Below, in pieces: positions 31,344 through 41,002 of a stretch of DNA of 64,000 bases (its first letter is position 1; the number at the start of each line of letters is the position of its first letter). Under the pieces are notes generated by a model that saw only the letters and a list, made by a program, of their open reading frames with translations, ran no database searches and had not been told where the DNA came from. The stretch is from Blautia luti (GTDB taxonomy: Bacteria; Bacillota; Clostridia; Lachnospirales; Lachnospiraceae): the NCBI RefSeq assembly GCF_033096465.1, contig NZ_AP028156.1, forward strand, positions 3,676,501-3,740,500, read 5' to 3'. Made by a program: the position numbers and the translations under genes.

Positions 31344-31372
31344 TTGATTTTTTATCTGTTATGGGTTATAGT
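31344..31372 (+). promoter_or_regulatory. Promoter of the XRE/S24 repressor gene
   Basis: TTGATT (31344-31349) and TATAGT (31367-31372) are 17 bases apart, about 40 bases before the start codon. Confidence 0.65.
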
Positions 31373-31410
31373 ATATATAGGGAATAAATACCTGCATATG
31401 GAGGTGTATG

Positions 31411-32118
31411 ATGATAAAGAAAGATTTTGGATCCATTATCGCTAATAAAAGAAAAGAACGCAGACTGTCTCAACCACAACTGGCAGCTCTTCTGTGTGAA
31501 AGAGGATTAGATGTAAGAGCACATTCTATCAGTAAATGGGAAAAAAATGTAAACCTGCCAAATGTTTTACAGTTTTTTGCCCTCTGTGAGATTCTTGAGA
31601 TTTCCGATATAAACAGAACATTCCAGATTGGAACGGATGAGAAACTTTTCTCCAAATTAAATGACGAAGGACAAGCCAAAGTTCTTGACTACATGAACCT
31701 ATTAGTGAAAATCGGAGAATACATTCGAGAAGAACCAATCATTTACCAATTTCCACGAAGAACTCTCAGTCTGTATGATCTCCCGGTTTCAGCTGGAACA
31801 GGACAATTCCTTGATTCCGACCGTTTCTCTGAAATTGAAGTTGGTGATGAAGTATCTTCCAGTGCTGACTTCGGTGTCCGGGTATGTGGTGACAGCATGG
31901 AGCCTCTCTATCTGGATGAACAGATCATCTGGATTCATAAACAAGAAACACTTAAAGAAGGAGAAATCGGTGTCTTCTTCCTTGATGGTGATGCTTATGT
32001 AAAGAAATACCATCAATCCGATTCCGGTATTCAGCTTATTTCTCTAAATAAAAAATATGCCCCTATCCAAGTCACTTCCGGATCCACCTTAAAAACTTTT
32101 GGAAAAGTAGTTGGCTAA
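31411..32118 (+). CDS. XRE-family repressor with S24 (LexA-like) peptidase domain
   Basis: A 235-residue phage-type repressor. The N-terminal helix-turn-helix (IANKRKERRLSQPQLAALL, HSISKWEKN) is followed by a linker and an S24 domain with the cleavage site VSAGTG, the catalytic serine in CGDSMEPLY and the lysine in AYVKKYHQ. It should bind DNA and cleave itself after RecA activation. ATG 31411 is six bases from GGAGG; 31408 is too close. It is divergent from the polymerase, so the region between them is probably a shared damage-response switch. Confidence 0.9.
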   Translation: MIKKDFGSIIANKRKERRLSQPQLAALLCERGLDVRAHSISKWEKNVNLPNVLQFFALCEILEISDINRTFQIGTDEKLFSKLNDEGQAKVLDYMNLLVKIGEYIREEPIIYQFPRRTLSLYDLPVSAGTGQFLDSDRFSEIEVGDEVSSSADFGVRVCGDSMEPLYLDEQIIWIHKQETLKEGEIGVFFLDGDAYVKKYHQSDSGIQLISLNKKYAPIQVTSGSTLKTFGKVVG

Positions 32119-32131
32119 TTTTAAAAGGCTG

Positions 32132-32320
32132 ATGGTTCAGAACGAGGACCTGGATTATTTCAGACTCTGCAGTTCATTGAATGCGACTCCGGAACTAATG
32201 AGCTTTAAATTATACAGCCTGACAAAACGAGGCCAGGCTTATCATATGCCGATGGAGATTCAGGGCAATTTCCTGGCGAATAAAGTAAATAAAGATCCTG
32301 TTCTATATATCATAGTATGA
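32132..32320 (+). pseudogene. Probable C-terminal fragment of an ImmA/IrrE-type protein
   Basis: About 60 codons directly after the repressor (DLDYFRLCSSLNATPELM, FKLYSLTKRGQAYHMP) look like the C-terminal part of ImmA/IrrE metallopeptidases, which often follow XRE repressors. The HExxH domain is absent. The last residues run into the terminator hairpin. The assignment is tentative. Confidence 0.4.
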
Positions 32321-32333
32321 ACAGGATCTTTTT
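32291..32333 (+). terminator. Rho-independent terminator
   Basis: A perfect 13-bp stem (AAAGATCCTGTTC and complement) is followed by TTTTTAT. Confidence 0.88.
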
Positions 32334-32460
32334 ATAATGATTTATTTTCTATCTAAAATTTTATTAAACCGACTAAAGACTCCATAGTTTGTGTGTTTGA
32401 CTTACTGTTTATATCTATCTTCTCCTAAATATTTTTCTAGTCATTGCAATATAAAATTGC

Positions 32461-33033
32461 TTATACAGTCTCTTCCTTAAGAGTCCTGGTGTTCTGGATA
32501 ATATACAGAGCGACCGATATGACCATCATTATAGCGCACAAACCAATCAACAGATCTGATACCATCGGTGTAATGTGGAACCATATAATATGCACCGCTG
32601 CAGTTCCATATAATAAAAAGGTTACTATCTTTCCATGCCAGTCTGCACCATGTACTTTTCCTGTCTTTCGTATCACAAGACATCCACTGACTACCATATA
32701 CAGCTCCTTACCTGCCATTATTACGATTAAAAGAAGCACATGTGGAAAACGAGTAAACAGACAGATTAACATCGCTGCCTGTGTCAGCTTATCAGCCACC
32801 GGATCAAGTATTTTTCCTAAATTACTAATCCTATGGAATCTTCTTGCGATATATCCATCAGCAAGATCCGTAAGACCAGACAGCAATAAGATTTCACCAG
32901 CTAACAGAGGATTTTTCTTTACACAATAACTCCATATAATTACCGGAATCAGGCAAAGCCGAAAAAAAGAAAGAAGATTAGGAACCGTAATAATTCTATT
33001 CAAATTTTCTTCCTGATTCACTTCACTCTGCAT
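32461..33033 (-). CDS. CDP-alcohol phosphatidyltransferase (PgsA-like)
   Basis: A 190-residue membrane enzyme with the complete CDP-alcohol signature DG-x2-AR-x8-G-x3-D-x3-D in LADGYIARRFHRISNLGKIL and DPVADK, plus several membrane helices. It probably makes phosphatidylglycerol phosphate or a related phospholipid. Its ATG lies inside the end of the FUSC gene (11-base overlap). It closes a block with a two-component system and a phospholipase-D-like gene, which points to stress-controlled membrane lipid remodelling. A housekeeping PgsA may exist elsewhere. Confidence 0.88.
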   Translation of the reverse strand: MQSEVNQEENLNRIITVPNLLSFFRLCLIPVIIWSYCVKKNPLLAGEILLLSGLTDLADGYIARRFHRISNLGKILDPVADKLTQAAMLICLFTRFPHVLLLIVIMAGKELYMVVSGCLVIRKTGKVHGADWHGKIVTFLLYGTAAVHIIWFHITPMVSDLLIGLCAIMMVISVALYIIQNTRTLKEETV

Positions 33034-34087
33034 GTACGGTCACCTCACTTTCCTTTTTTTTAGACATAAACCAATAAAATATAACACAAAATGCTAAAGC
33101 AAACACAACACCAAAAACATTTTGAATCACTCTAAGACTAACCGCTCCTTGTAGTCCATAAGTCTCTGCAGCAATGGCTAAAGCACCAAATGTGTTAAAT
33201 ACTGCCTGCCAGCCATATTGTGCTGAAAATCCTACACCGATTCCACCAAGAATTCCTATATATGCATAGATTGACGAAGGAAGCAGAAAATATAATACTG
33301 TAAAACATATAACACCTGCAATATTTCCGACAATCCTTTTACGGACTCTGTAGTGCATATCTTCCATAAACGGCAAAATCGTGGACATGGCCGCAATACC
33401 AGCCCACATTGCACGTGGCATATTACAAAGTTCTGCAATGCAAAGGACAATCGGTACGCATAAAATCTGACATATCTGCCATTTTGTTCTGGAAGAAGTG
33501 ATATCAAATTCTTGTATCAGATCTTTCAGATTTCTTTTATAAGTTCTGTTTTTATGATTTCGATAAAATACGAAGCAGGTAAGTGCTGCACCTAAAGCCA
33601 TTCCGACTAATCGCATCTGATAGCTTTTTCCCGTAACATCATAACCATATAGCAGCAGATACCCAAGAACCAATGTAGATTGATTAAACATGAATGGATT
33701 ATGGCATCCGAACAGAATCAACACAGCCAGTGCCGCAATATTTAACAGCATTCCCAATACCGGTGAAAACTGATTTGCTAAATGCGGACATACAGTCATA
33801 ATTACAAAGAACAAAGCCAAAAGCATCGTAGATTGTCCGGTGTGGATCCCCAGATCCGCATTTCTAAACACCATGAGACATAATAAGACTACTACACCTA
33901 CAATGCTGTTCTCATTTCCAAATAGGATGCTGAAAATACTAACAAAGAAAAAACAAAATGCCATTGTAACAGCTATCTTCACCAGATATACCCACATATG
34001 ATATAATTTTTCTTTTAGTGTTTCACTCTTTTTCAACAGGTTTTTAGAACCTGTCTGATTTAACTGCAACTCCTGATAAAATGTCAT
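33023..34087 (-). CDS. FUSC-family membrane protein
   Basis: A 354-residue protein with about ten hydrophobic segments in two groups separated by a basic linker (RNHKNRTYKRNLKDL), the duplicated layout of FUSC/aromatic-acid-exporter proteins. The PRAMWAGIAAMST segment fits the family. The substrate is unknown; efflux of small organic acids or an envelope role are both possible. It lies 33 bases after the histidine kinase and overlaps the phosphatidyltransferase gene. Confidence 0.75.
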   Translation of the reverse strand: MTFYQELQLNQTGSKNLLKKSETLKEKLYHMWVYLVKIAVTMAFCFFFVSIFSILFGNENSIVGVVVLLCLMVFRNADLGIHTGQSTMLLALFFVIMTVCPHLANQFSPVLGMLLNIAALAVLILFGCHNPFMFNQSTLVLGYLLLYGYDVTGKSYQMRLVGMALGAALTCFVFYRNHKNRTYKRNLKDLIQEFDITSSRTKWQICQILCVPIVLCIAELCNMPRAMWAGIAAMSTILPFMEDMHYRVRKRIVGNIAGVICFTVLYFLLPSSIYAYIGILGGIGVGFSAQYGWQAVFNTFGALAIAAETYGLQGAVSLRVIQNVFGVVFALAFCVIFYWFMSKKKESEVTVHAE

Positions 34088-34120
34088 ATAAATCCTCCCA
34101 TCTTCTAATTTATCTTAAAA

Positions 34121-35164
34121 CTATATAATCTCATCTTTCTGCTTTGGCAGCTCTATAACAAATCTGCATCCACCATATTCACGGTTTTCTGCTTTGATTG
34201 TTCCTCCGGCACTATCTACAATCCGTTTTACAAGTGCAAGACCTAGGCCATTTCCTTCTGCTTTATGAGATCCATCTACCTGATAGAACTTGTCAAATAT
34301 TCTGGATTTTACATCATCCTCTATTCCTGGTCCTTCATCTTCCAGAATGAACTTAACAGAATCCTGTTCTTGTTTCAGAAACATCGTAATTGTCCCCTTT
34401 GAAGGGCTGAACTTAATCGCATTATCCAAAAGATTTATCCAGATATGCATAAAAAGTCCTTCATTCCCAGTATATTTAACTTCCTCCAATTCTACCTGAA
34501 AACCAATTTCTTTTTCTGTCCATTTTGTTTCCAATGAAAGAAATGCCTGGCGGATCTGTTCATCCAGACGATATTCTGTTTTTTTCATTGGTATATTCTG
34601 ATTCTCTAACTTGGATAACAGCAAAATATTACCAACCAATCCGGAAAGTCTTTGGGTGTTAAATAAGATTTTTTCTACATATTCCTCTTGATCCGGAGAC
34701 AGTTCTTCTCCCTGAAGCAGCATTGTATATCCTTCAATGGCATTAATCGGGGTCTTAAACTCATGAGAAACATTAGATACAAAATCCATCTGCAGCACCT
34801 CTGTTGCACGAAGTTCTTTTGTCATAACATTAAAACTTTGATAAGATTCTCCAACTTCTGCTATACGGCTGTTCGTTTCCAAATGCTGTTCAAAATCTCC
34901 CTGAGAAACTTCCTTCATTGCTTTACTAAGTCTGGTAATTGGTTCCAGTAACTTTGCATTGATAAAGGAAGTGATCAGCCCTGCAATCAATGTATTGAAA
35001 ATCAAAAGCCAGCCAAGCACAGGTATGCTGCCCGGCAGATTAAAAAAATGATTCAAAAAAGCAAATAATAAAGCAGATATGACTGTTGAAAATACAAGTG
35101 CCAGCCAGATTGCACCAGTCAGACAGGATCGGATCCGCAATCCTTTTTCTTTCTTTTGTTCCAT
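34121..35164 (-). CDS. Sensor histidine kinase
   Basis: A 347-residue kinase with two membrane helices (about 17-38 and 48-68) and a very short external loop, hence probably intramembrane or envelope sensing. It then has HAMP, a HisKA domain with the phospho-acceptor in SNVSHEFKTPINAIEG (H134), and an ATPase domain with NLLDNAIKFSP, EDEGPGIE and GNGLGLALVKRI. Its ATG overlaps the response regulator stop (TAATG). Confidence 0.93.
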   Translation of the reverse strand: MEQKKEKGLRIRSCLTGAIWLALVFSTVISALLFAFLNHFFNLPGSIPVLGWLLIFNTLIAGLITSFINAKLLEPITRLSKAMKEVSQGDFEQHLETNSRIAEVGESYQSFNVMTKELRATEVLQMDFVSNVSHEFKTPINAIEGYTMLLQGEELSPDQEEYVEKILFNTQRLSGLVGNILLLSKLENQNIPMKKTEYRLDEQIRQAFLSLETKWTEKEIGFQVELEEVKYTGNEGLFMHIWINLLDNAIKFSPSKGTITMFLKQEQDSVKFILEDEGPGIEDDVKSRIFDKFYQVDGSHKAEGNGLGLALVKRIVDSAGGTIKAENREYGGCRFVIELPKQKDEII

Positions 35165-35835
35165 TATTTTTTCACCACCTTGTATCCAATTCCACGCATT
35201 GTTACGATTTCAAAATCAGGGTTATCTTTAAAACGCTCTCTGATTCTTCCTATATGTACCTCTATCGTATGTGGGGCTGCCTCCGTCTCGTATCCCCATA
35301 CTTCATCCATCAACTGTTGTTTTGTAAATGTTCTGCCTGGCGAAGCTGCAAGCTTATATAAAAGCAGGAATTCTTTTTTAGGCAAAACAAGACTTTCCTT
35401 ATCAGTTGTAACCGTCATTGCATCATAATCAAACTCTGTTGAACCGATCACAATTTTGTGTTCATTCAGTATCTGTGCACGGCGAAGCAGTGCTCCGACT
35501 CTTAAAACCATTTCATTCACATTTACCGGTTTTACCATATAATCGTCACTTCCCGAAAGAAATCCCTGGCGCATATCATCAAAGGAACCTTTCGCAGTGA
35601 TCATAAGCACTGGTATCTGATATCCTGCTGAACGAAGTTCTGACACCAGTTCATAGCCATCCATAACCGGCATCATAATATCAGAAATGATCAGATCAAT
35701 ATATTCCTTATCCAATACTTCTAATGCCTGTGCTCCATCCGATGCACTTTTGACTTGATATCCATTCTTCTCAAGCACTTTTTGGAATAGCTGGCTTAAT
35801 TCTTTATCATCTTCTACAATCAATATTTGAAACAC
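35164..35835 (-). CDS. OmpR-family response regulator
   Basis: A 223-residue regulator: receiver domain with VEDD and phospho-acceptor D52 in IISDIMMPVMDG, and a C-terminal winged helix (LPKKEFLLLYKLAASPGRTF, VEVHIGRIRERF-type pattern). The likely start is GTG at 35835, nine bases after AAGGAGG; no in-frame ATG is as well placed. It is 17 bases downstream of the phospholipase-D-like gene and coupled to the kinase. Confidence 0.93.
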   Translation of the reverse strand: MFQILIVEDDKELSQLFQKVLEKNGYQVKSASDGAQALEVLDKEYIDLIISDIMMPVMDGYELVSELRSAGYQIPVLMITAKGSFDDMRQGFLSGSDDYMVKPVNVNEMVLRVGALLRRAQILNEHKIVIGSTEFDYDAMTVTTDKESLVLPKKEFLLLYKLAASPGRTFTKQQLMDEVWGYETEAAPHTIEVHIGRIRERFKDNPDFEIVTMRGIGYKVVKK

Positions 35836-35852
35836 GTTTTCCTTCCTCCTTA

Positions 35853-37286
35853 TTAAAACAGATACCTTGCCCATCCAAGCAGATGCTGTACCAAAAATAT
35901 TTTTCTCTGACGTTTCTTTGTTAATTCGATTGGCTCTACATGATATGGATCATTATAAGTTCCGCCTTCTAATATCTGGCGGGACACTTTTTCATATTCC
36001 ATCATGCCCTCTTCCAACTGTTTATTAATATCTTTACTGCGAATTACAAGCATCAGTTCCGTATCCAGATATGCACTTCTCATGTCCATATTAAAGGAAC
36101 CGATTACAGACAGATCATCGTCAATCAGAATACTTTTTCCGTGGTATGAATAACCGCCTTCATATTCCCAGATATTAATTCCTGTACTTAAGATTCTATT
36201 TCTGTTTTTCGCATAATCGGCAGACCCAAATGGATTCCCATTATTCGCAACTGAATTTGTCATGATAGAAAAATCTGAAACGTTCTCTGCAATCTCCTCC
36301 CATGTATTATACATCATATCATTACAGATAATATATGGCGTGTGGATCTTCACACGATTTTTTGCATTTTTCATCAATTCTCCCAACTGATACCACACTA
36401 CTGGTTCTTTGGAACCTGTGTGAATAGGATTTGACACTAATGTAATCTTTTCTGTCTCAAAAGTTTCGTCCGTATAATCGGTCTCGCAGATTCTTTCCTT
36501 ATTCTCTTCAAAATATTTCTGATAGCTGTTCTGCAGCTCTAAAACTGCGTTCTTTACAGATTTTCTATTTGCCAGTTTTTTATTGTTATGAAAATAACCA
36601 CTGTCTTCCTGATTCCATATGGTTTCAAAATACTCTGACAACTGGTTAACTGAATTTTCTTTCTCAGGTTCATCGCAAACCACTAACACGTCTCTGTCAT
36701 AGTTCTTATGTCCCGGAAAATCACCCAGGAAATAATTATATGTATTTCTTCCCCCAAGAATATATCTCTTTCCATCTGCAATCAAATATTTATCATGCAT
36801 TCTACCCATCATTTTCCACGGTTTCAACGGATTGGCCTTATTATACAGTTTAATTTCAACATTCTCATGGGAAGATAATCCATAGAAATACGGATTTCCT
36901 TCCATATCAATCCAGCTCTCCATTCCATCTACTAACAGACGAATATGTACACCTCTGTCTGCCGCATCATGCAGTGCTCCTAAAATCAATTTTCCACTTT
37001 CATCGGATTGAAATGCAAAAGTAGAAAGAATAATTTCCTTTTTTGCATTCTTGATCAAACGCACTCTTTGTAAAAGCGCTTCTGGATTCTTTTCTATGAT
37101 TACTGCCCGTTCTGTATTTTCACTGCATTCGTTCCATGACCCATTTTTTGTTTCTTTTTTGGTTGTATTGGACACTTCCGGCTGCTTTTTATATGCAACG
37201 CAGATTCCGAGCAATTCATAAAAAGCCACACATAAAAAAATTGCCAGTATAACAAGAAGGATTTTACATATTTTATGCTTTTTCAT
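35853..37286 (-). CDS. Phospholipase D-like membrane protein
   Basis: A 477-residue protein with one N-terminal membrane helix (about 8-28) and two HKD motifs (MHDKYLIADGKRYILGGRN and YHGKSILIDDDLSVIGSFN), so the catalytic domain is outside the membrane. It belongs to the PLD/cardiolipin-synthase superfamily but is distinct from the Cls at 37577. It is the first gene of PLD, response regulator, kinase, FUSC, phosphatidyltransferase. Possible roles are phospholipid exchange or lipoteichoic or cell-surface processing. Confidence 0.85.
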   Translation of the reverse strand: MKKHKICKILLVILAIFLCVAFYELLGICVAYKKQPEVSNTTKKETKNGSWNECSENTERAVIIEKNPEALLQRVRLIKNAKKEIILSTFAFQSDESGKLILGALHDAADRGVHIRLLVDGMESWIDMEGNPYFYGLSSHENVEIKLYNKANPLKPWKMMGRMHDKYLIADGKRYILGGRNTYNYFLGDFPGHKNYDRDVLVVCDEPEKENSVNQLSEYFETIWNQEDSGYFHNNKKLANRKSVKNAVLELQNSYQKYFEENKERICETDYTDETFETEKITLVSNPIHTGSKEPVVWYQLGELMKNAKNRVKIHTPYIICNDMMYNTWEEIAENVSDFSIMTNSVANNGNPFGSADYAKNRNRILSTGINIWEYEGGYSYHGKSILIDDDLSVIGSFNMDMRSAYLDTELMLVIRSKDINKQLEEGMMEYEKVSRQILEGGTYNDPYHVEPIELTKKRQRKIFLVQHLLGWARYLF

Positions 37287-37368
37287 TGTACATCACCTGC
37301 TTCCTTTTTATTTCATACTTATACAATACAAAGTCAATCTCAATTTAACCTCAACAAAATTTATTTTT

Positions 37369-37418
37369 CATAAAAAAATATGACCGGCTTCTTTTTAAAG
37401 AAACAGTCATATTTTTAT
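37369..37418. terminator. Terminator-like hairpin upstream of the PLD-like gene
   Basis: AAATATGAC and GTCATATTT pair, with T-runs on both sides, so it may act in both directions. The PLD operon promoter must lie between here and 37286. Confidence 0.65.
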
Positions 37419-37508
37419 TCTAATATATGAAGGAGCTTTTCTTACTCCGTTGTATTAATCACTATCCATGCAAAATCTTCTTTGTACAACAGACTGTTAG
37501 ATATAGCA

Positions 37509-37566
37509 AAAACGGCCTTTCAAAAACAGTTAACTTCTAAATCAACTGTTTTTTGAAAGGTCGTTT
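37509..37566 (-). terminator. Rho-independent terminator of the cls operon
   Basis: A long stem (ACGGCCTTTCAAAAACAGTT with one mismatch to its partner) directly follows the cls stop codon. Confidence 0.85.
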
Positions 37567-37576
37567 CATCAGATTC

Positions 37577-39136
37577 TTATAGCAATCCAGCAAATAATCT
37601 CATAAATAATTGTCCCAGTCGCAAATATGCACTTCGTCCGGTTTGATATTGGTCTGTCACATCACGACATTCTCCCATCGTTCTTATCAGATCATTTTTT
37701 ATTTCCACAACTGCCTGACAATCTGCCATAAAACAGCCGTTTTCAAAATGGTGATATAAACTTCGATAATCCAGATTAATTGTTCCACAAGTTGCCATAC
37801 AGTCATCTGCCACACTCATTTTTGCATGACAGAAACCAGGAGTCCACTCATAAACACGAACACCATGTTTAACTAATCCATGATAAAAAGAACGAGTTAT
37901 ATTATAAATGAATTTTTTATCAGGGATACCAGGTGTGATAATTCTTACGTCTACCCCTCGCTTAGCAGCCAGACATAACGCATGCGTCATTTCATCTGTT
38001 ATGATTAGATATGGAGTCATAAACCAACAATATTTTTCAGCTTTATTTATCATACTGATATAAACTTCTTCTCCTACTTGCTCATTATCCATAGGGCTGT
38101 CTGCATAAGGTTGAACAAACCCAGTTTGCTGTGCCGCATAATCATAGTGGAAAAGGTATTTACTAAAATCAGAATCATTAGCATCCTTATCACTTACTGC
38201 ATTCCACATTTCCAAAAATGTCACCGTAAGCGACTGAACAGCATCTCCTTCTAAACGAATACCTGTATCTTTCCACTGTCCATACGGGTGTGTGTAATTA
38301 AAATATTCGTTTGCTAGATTATATCCACCTGTAAATCCGACTTTTCCATCAATAACTGTTATTTTTCTATGATCACGATTGTTCAAAAACAGATTTAAAC
38401 CTGGCATAAACGGATTGAATACACGGCAATGAATTCCTATTGCTTCCATCTTTTTCACAAAATCTGTGTTAATAAAGCCTATAGAACCCATATCATCGTA
38501 GAATACTCTAACTTCCACACCTGCTTTTACTCGCTCTTCCAGAACATCTTGAATCTTATGCCATGCTTCAGCGTCTTCTATCGCATGATATTCCATAAAG
38601 ATAAACTTCTGTGCTTTCTCCAAATCCTTAAGCTGTGCCTCTAATCCTTTCACTGCTTCATCAAAATACACAATATCCGTATTCTGATAGATTGGATACT
38701 GCGAATTTCTTTGTATGTAACTTGCTATATTTCCTGCTTTCGGAATTTTTTCTTTTATTTTGCTCAAACACTCCTGACTGTCCGGAAGCATTGGTAACAA
38801 TTTGCTATCAATTTCTGCATATCGCTCACGCATTTTATGTGTGCCACCATTCAAACCAATCAACAAATACAGGCCTACACCCATAATTGGGAAAATTAGA
38901 ATTAAGATGACCCAAGGCATTTTCATAGAGGATGTCTTATTTGATGCGTACAATCCCAAAACCAAGATCCCACTCAAAATCCTTGTAAATAAATTTATGA
39001 TTTCTGCATATTCATTCAAGCGTGTTACGATAGTAATAATAAAAATCACTTCCAGAAGAATGCAGATTATGGAAAAACACAGCCGTTTTACCCCATTTTT
39101 TGTTTTTGCTTTGCCCTCTAAAGTATCTTGTTTCAT
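37577..39136 (-). CDS. cls: Cardiolipin synthase
   Basis: A 519-residue enzyme with two N-terminal membrane helices (about 20-38 and 72-92) and two HKD motifs (NNRDHRKITVIDGKVGFTGG and CHAKMSVADDCMATCGTINLD). This is the usual length and layout of clostridial Cls, which joins two phosphatidylglycerols. It follows the alarmone synthetase gene by 35 bases, so both may be one unit with the upstream bile-salt-hydrolase-type gene. Confidence 0.93.
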   Translation of the reverse strand: MKQDTLEGKAKTKNGVKRLCFSIICILLEVIFIITIVTRLNEYAEIINLFTRILSGILVLGLYASNKTSSMKMPWVILILIFPIMGVGLYLLIGLNGGTHKMRERYAEIDSKLLPMLPDSQECLSKIKEKIPKAGNIASYIQRNSQYPIYQNTDIVYFDEAVKGLEAQLKDLEKAQKFIFMEYHAIEDAEAWHKIQDVLEERVKAGVEVRVFYDDMGSIGFINTDFVKKMEAIGIHCRVFNPFMPGLNLFLNNRDHRKITVIDGKVGFTGGYNLANEYFNYTHPYGQWKDTGIRLEGDAVQSLTVTFLEMWNAVSDKDANDSDFSKYLFHYDYAAQQTGFVQPYADSPMDNEQVGEEVYISMINKAEKYCWFMTPYLIITDEMTHALCLAAKRGVDVRIITPGIPDKKFIYNITRSFYHGLVKHGVRVYEWTPGFCHAKMSVADDCMATCGTINLDYRSLYHHFENGCFMADCQAVVEIKNDLIRTMGECRDVTDQYQTGRSAYLRLGQLFMRLFAGLL

Positions 39137-39171
39137 ATATATTCCACCTTCCTACTTGCTCAGTTTTCTTC

Positions 39172-39852
39172 CTAAATTTCGTGGAACATACCAATTTTGT
39201 CTTTTATTCTCTGCATTTCATTATCTGCTTCAATGATAGCTCTTGCAGAATGAAGTAATTCTTCACTTATCTCATCATAGCCAGGCATTTCTTCAATTCC
39301 TTTTTTATAGCGAAGTTGATGTTCCAATGTTGCCCAGAAATCCATACCATTGGTTCGAATCTGTAATTCTACACGCATAGGTGTTTTACCCTTAGCAAAA
39401 AATACTGGTATTTCAACAATCATATGATAGCTTCGATAACCATTCGATTTTGGATTTTTTATATAATCTTTTATTTCAATAACTTTAATATCATCCTGTT
39501 GGGTAATCAAATCTGATATCATATAAATATCGTCAATAAACGCACAAACTATTCGAACGCCTGCTACATCATTGAGATATGTCTGTATATTTTCTGTTGT
39601 AAATTCATATCCCATCTTCTGCAGTTTATCGTAAATACTATTGGGCTGCTTAATTCTTGTTTTTATAAAAGAAATAGGATTTCGATTGTTCTCAACTGAA
39701 AATTCATCATCCAAAACCTCAAGTTTAGTTTGTATCTCCCGAATAGCACAACGATACATCATCATTAAATTATAAAATTTTGTAGCATTATTTAAAAACT
39801 GTAGTGATTCCGGACTGTTCATCCTGAGTTTTTTTACTTCATCTTTTGTCAT
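39172..39852 (-). CDS. Small alarmone synthetase (RelQ/YjbM-type (p)ppGpp synthase)
   Basis: A 226-residue RelA/SpoT-like synthetase domain without hydrolase or regulatory domains. Recognisable segments are NPISFIKTRIKQPNSIYDKL, DVAGVRIVCAFIDDIY, KNPKSNGYRSYHMIVE and RVELQIRTNGMDFWATLEHQ. It should make (p)ppGpp without ribosome control, so output depends on expression. Its placement between a bile-salt-hydrolase-type gene and cls links it to envelope or bile stress, by inference. Confidence 0.92.
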   Translation of the reverse strand: MTKDEVKKLRMNSPESLQFLNNATKFYNLMMMYRCAIREIQTKLEVLDDEFSVENNRNPISFIKTRIKQPNSIYDKLQKMGYEFTTENIQTYLNDVAGVRIVCAFIDDIYMISDLITQQDDIKVIEIKDYIKNPKSNGYRSYHMIVEIPVFFAKGKTPMRVELQIRTNGMDFWATLEHQLRYKKGIEEMPGYDEISEELLHSARAIIEADNEMQRIKDKIGMFHEI

Positions 39853-39890
39853 GGAACTTTCCTTTCTACCTCATCCCTGATTTCAAAACA

Positions 39891-40868
39891 TTATTTATTT
39901 TGATAGTTGATTCGTTCTCCTTGAATTACTGGATAACAAATCATTTTATCACTATCCAGATTTTCTACATGCATATCTACTGCACTGATCTGATGGTTTT
40001 CATAAGTATTGTAATAATAAATACCTTTTGTAATATTACAACACGACGTATACAATGTGATTTCATATTTTCCATCCGCTACTTCGCAACATCCTCGTTG
40101 CTGATCCACAGATCCGAGAATGTGGAAGAATTGGCTAACGCTTTCTTCCTCTGATTCACCTGAAATTGCATTTACCTTTGTAAAAGCTACACGTACAAAG
40201 CGTGAGGAAGATGAGAGATCTCCCGGAAGACCTAATCCTCCCATACCTCTACTATATGCATCAAGAGCCAAATTTTCGCAGAAAGTATTTCTGGGCTGTT
40301 TAGGAGATAAATACATATAATTATTTAGTTGAAACATCTGCTGTGGAAATGGAGGATTATTCGTAAGCACTCCTACTGGATTGTCATAAATATGCAAACC
40401 ATCTGACATAGATTCTACCGTAATTGACTCATTCTCATCAGAAATGATCCAGTGTAATTGTGCTAATGGTAATTGCTCGCTGAAAGGAGTATTAACAATA
40501 TTAATTCGTTCAAGAAGCTCGCGAACTTCAACTAAAGAAGAACACTGACTTAAAATCCACGGAATAAATTCAAACTGTGCAATATTTTCCACATCTGGCT
40601 TAATCGCGGCATAAACAGCATTTCCGACAAAATTCAGTCCTGCCATTGCCACTCCTTTTTCATTCATAGCATCATAATACAAAGGATAATCCTCAGCAAC
40701 ATGAGCCATTCCAATAATTGCATAATGATTTTTCATATCGCCAACATGGCGAAAATTAAACGCATAATTACGTGGTGTAATTACTATCTGATCACCATAA
40801 GAGAATTCATAATCGAGGGTTCGTCCAAAGTAAAAATCTTTTGTTTTATAAGTTGCTGCTGTACACAT
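39891..40868 (-). CDS. Choloylglycine hydrolase-family enzyme (bile salt hydrolase-like)
   Basis: A 325-residue Ntn-hydrolase. The processed N-terminal nucleophile is C2 (MCTAATY), followed by R16 and D19 in FGRTLDYEFS, Asn in MAGLNFVGNAVY, the VLTNNPPF Asn and a later Arg in SSRFVRVAF. This catalytic set is shared by bile salt hydrolase and penicillin V acylase; the gut-type context favours conjugated bile salts. No signal peptide is present. A TATAAT lies at 40926-40931. Confidence 0.88.
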   Translation of the reverse strand: MCTAATYKTKDFYFGRTLDYEFSYGDQIVITPRNYAFNFRHVGDMKNHYAIIGMAHVAEDYPLYYDAMNEKGVAMAGLNFVGNAVYAAIKPDVENIAQFEFIPWILSQCSSLVEVRELLERINIVNTPFSEQLPLAQLHWIISDENESITVESMSDGLHIYDNPVGVLTNNPPFPQQMFQLNNYMYLSPKQPRNTFCENLALDAYSRGMGGLGLPGDLSSSSRFVRVAFTKVNAISGESEEESVSQFFHILGSVDQQRGCCEVADGKYEITLYTSCCNITKGIYYYNTYENHQISAVDMHVENLDSDKMICYPVIQGERINYQNK

Positions 40869-40925
40869 GATCGTTTATCCTCCTAAATAGATTGAAATAT
40901 GTCAATGAGCTTTTTCTTGAACAAT

Positions 40926-40954
40926 ATTATAGCACAATTCTTTTATTTTGTTCC
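40926..40954 (-). promoter_or_regulatory. Promoter of the bile-salt-hydrolase-like gene
   Basis: On the minus strand TATAAT (40926-40931) is preceded by TTGGAA at about 19 bases, 58 bases before the start codon. Confidence 0.5.
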
Positions 40955-41002
40955 AACTTCATACATGATCATAACATGTAAACTTTAAACTATTTTCCTA
41001 GA

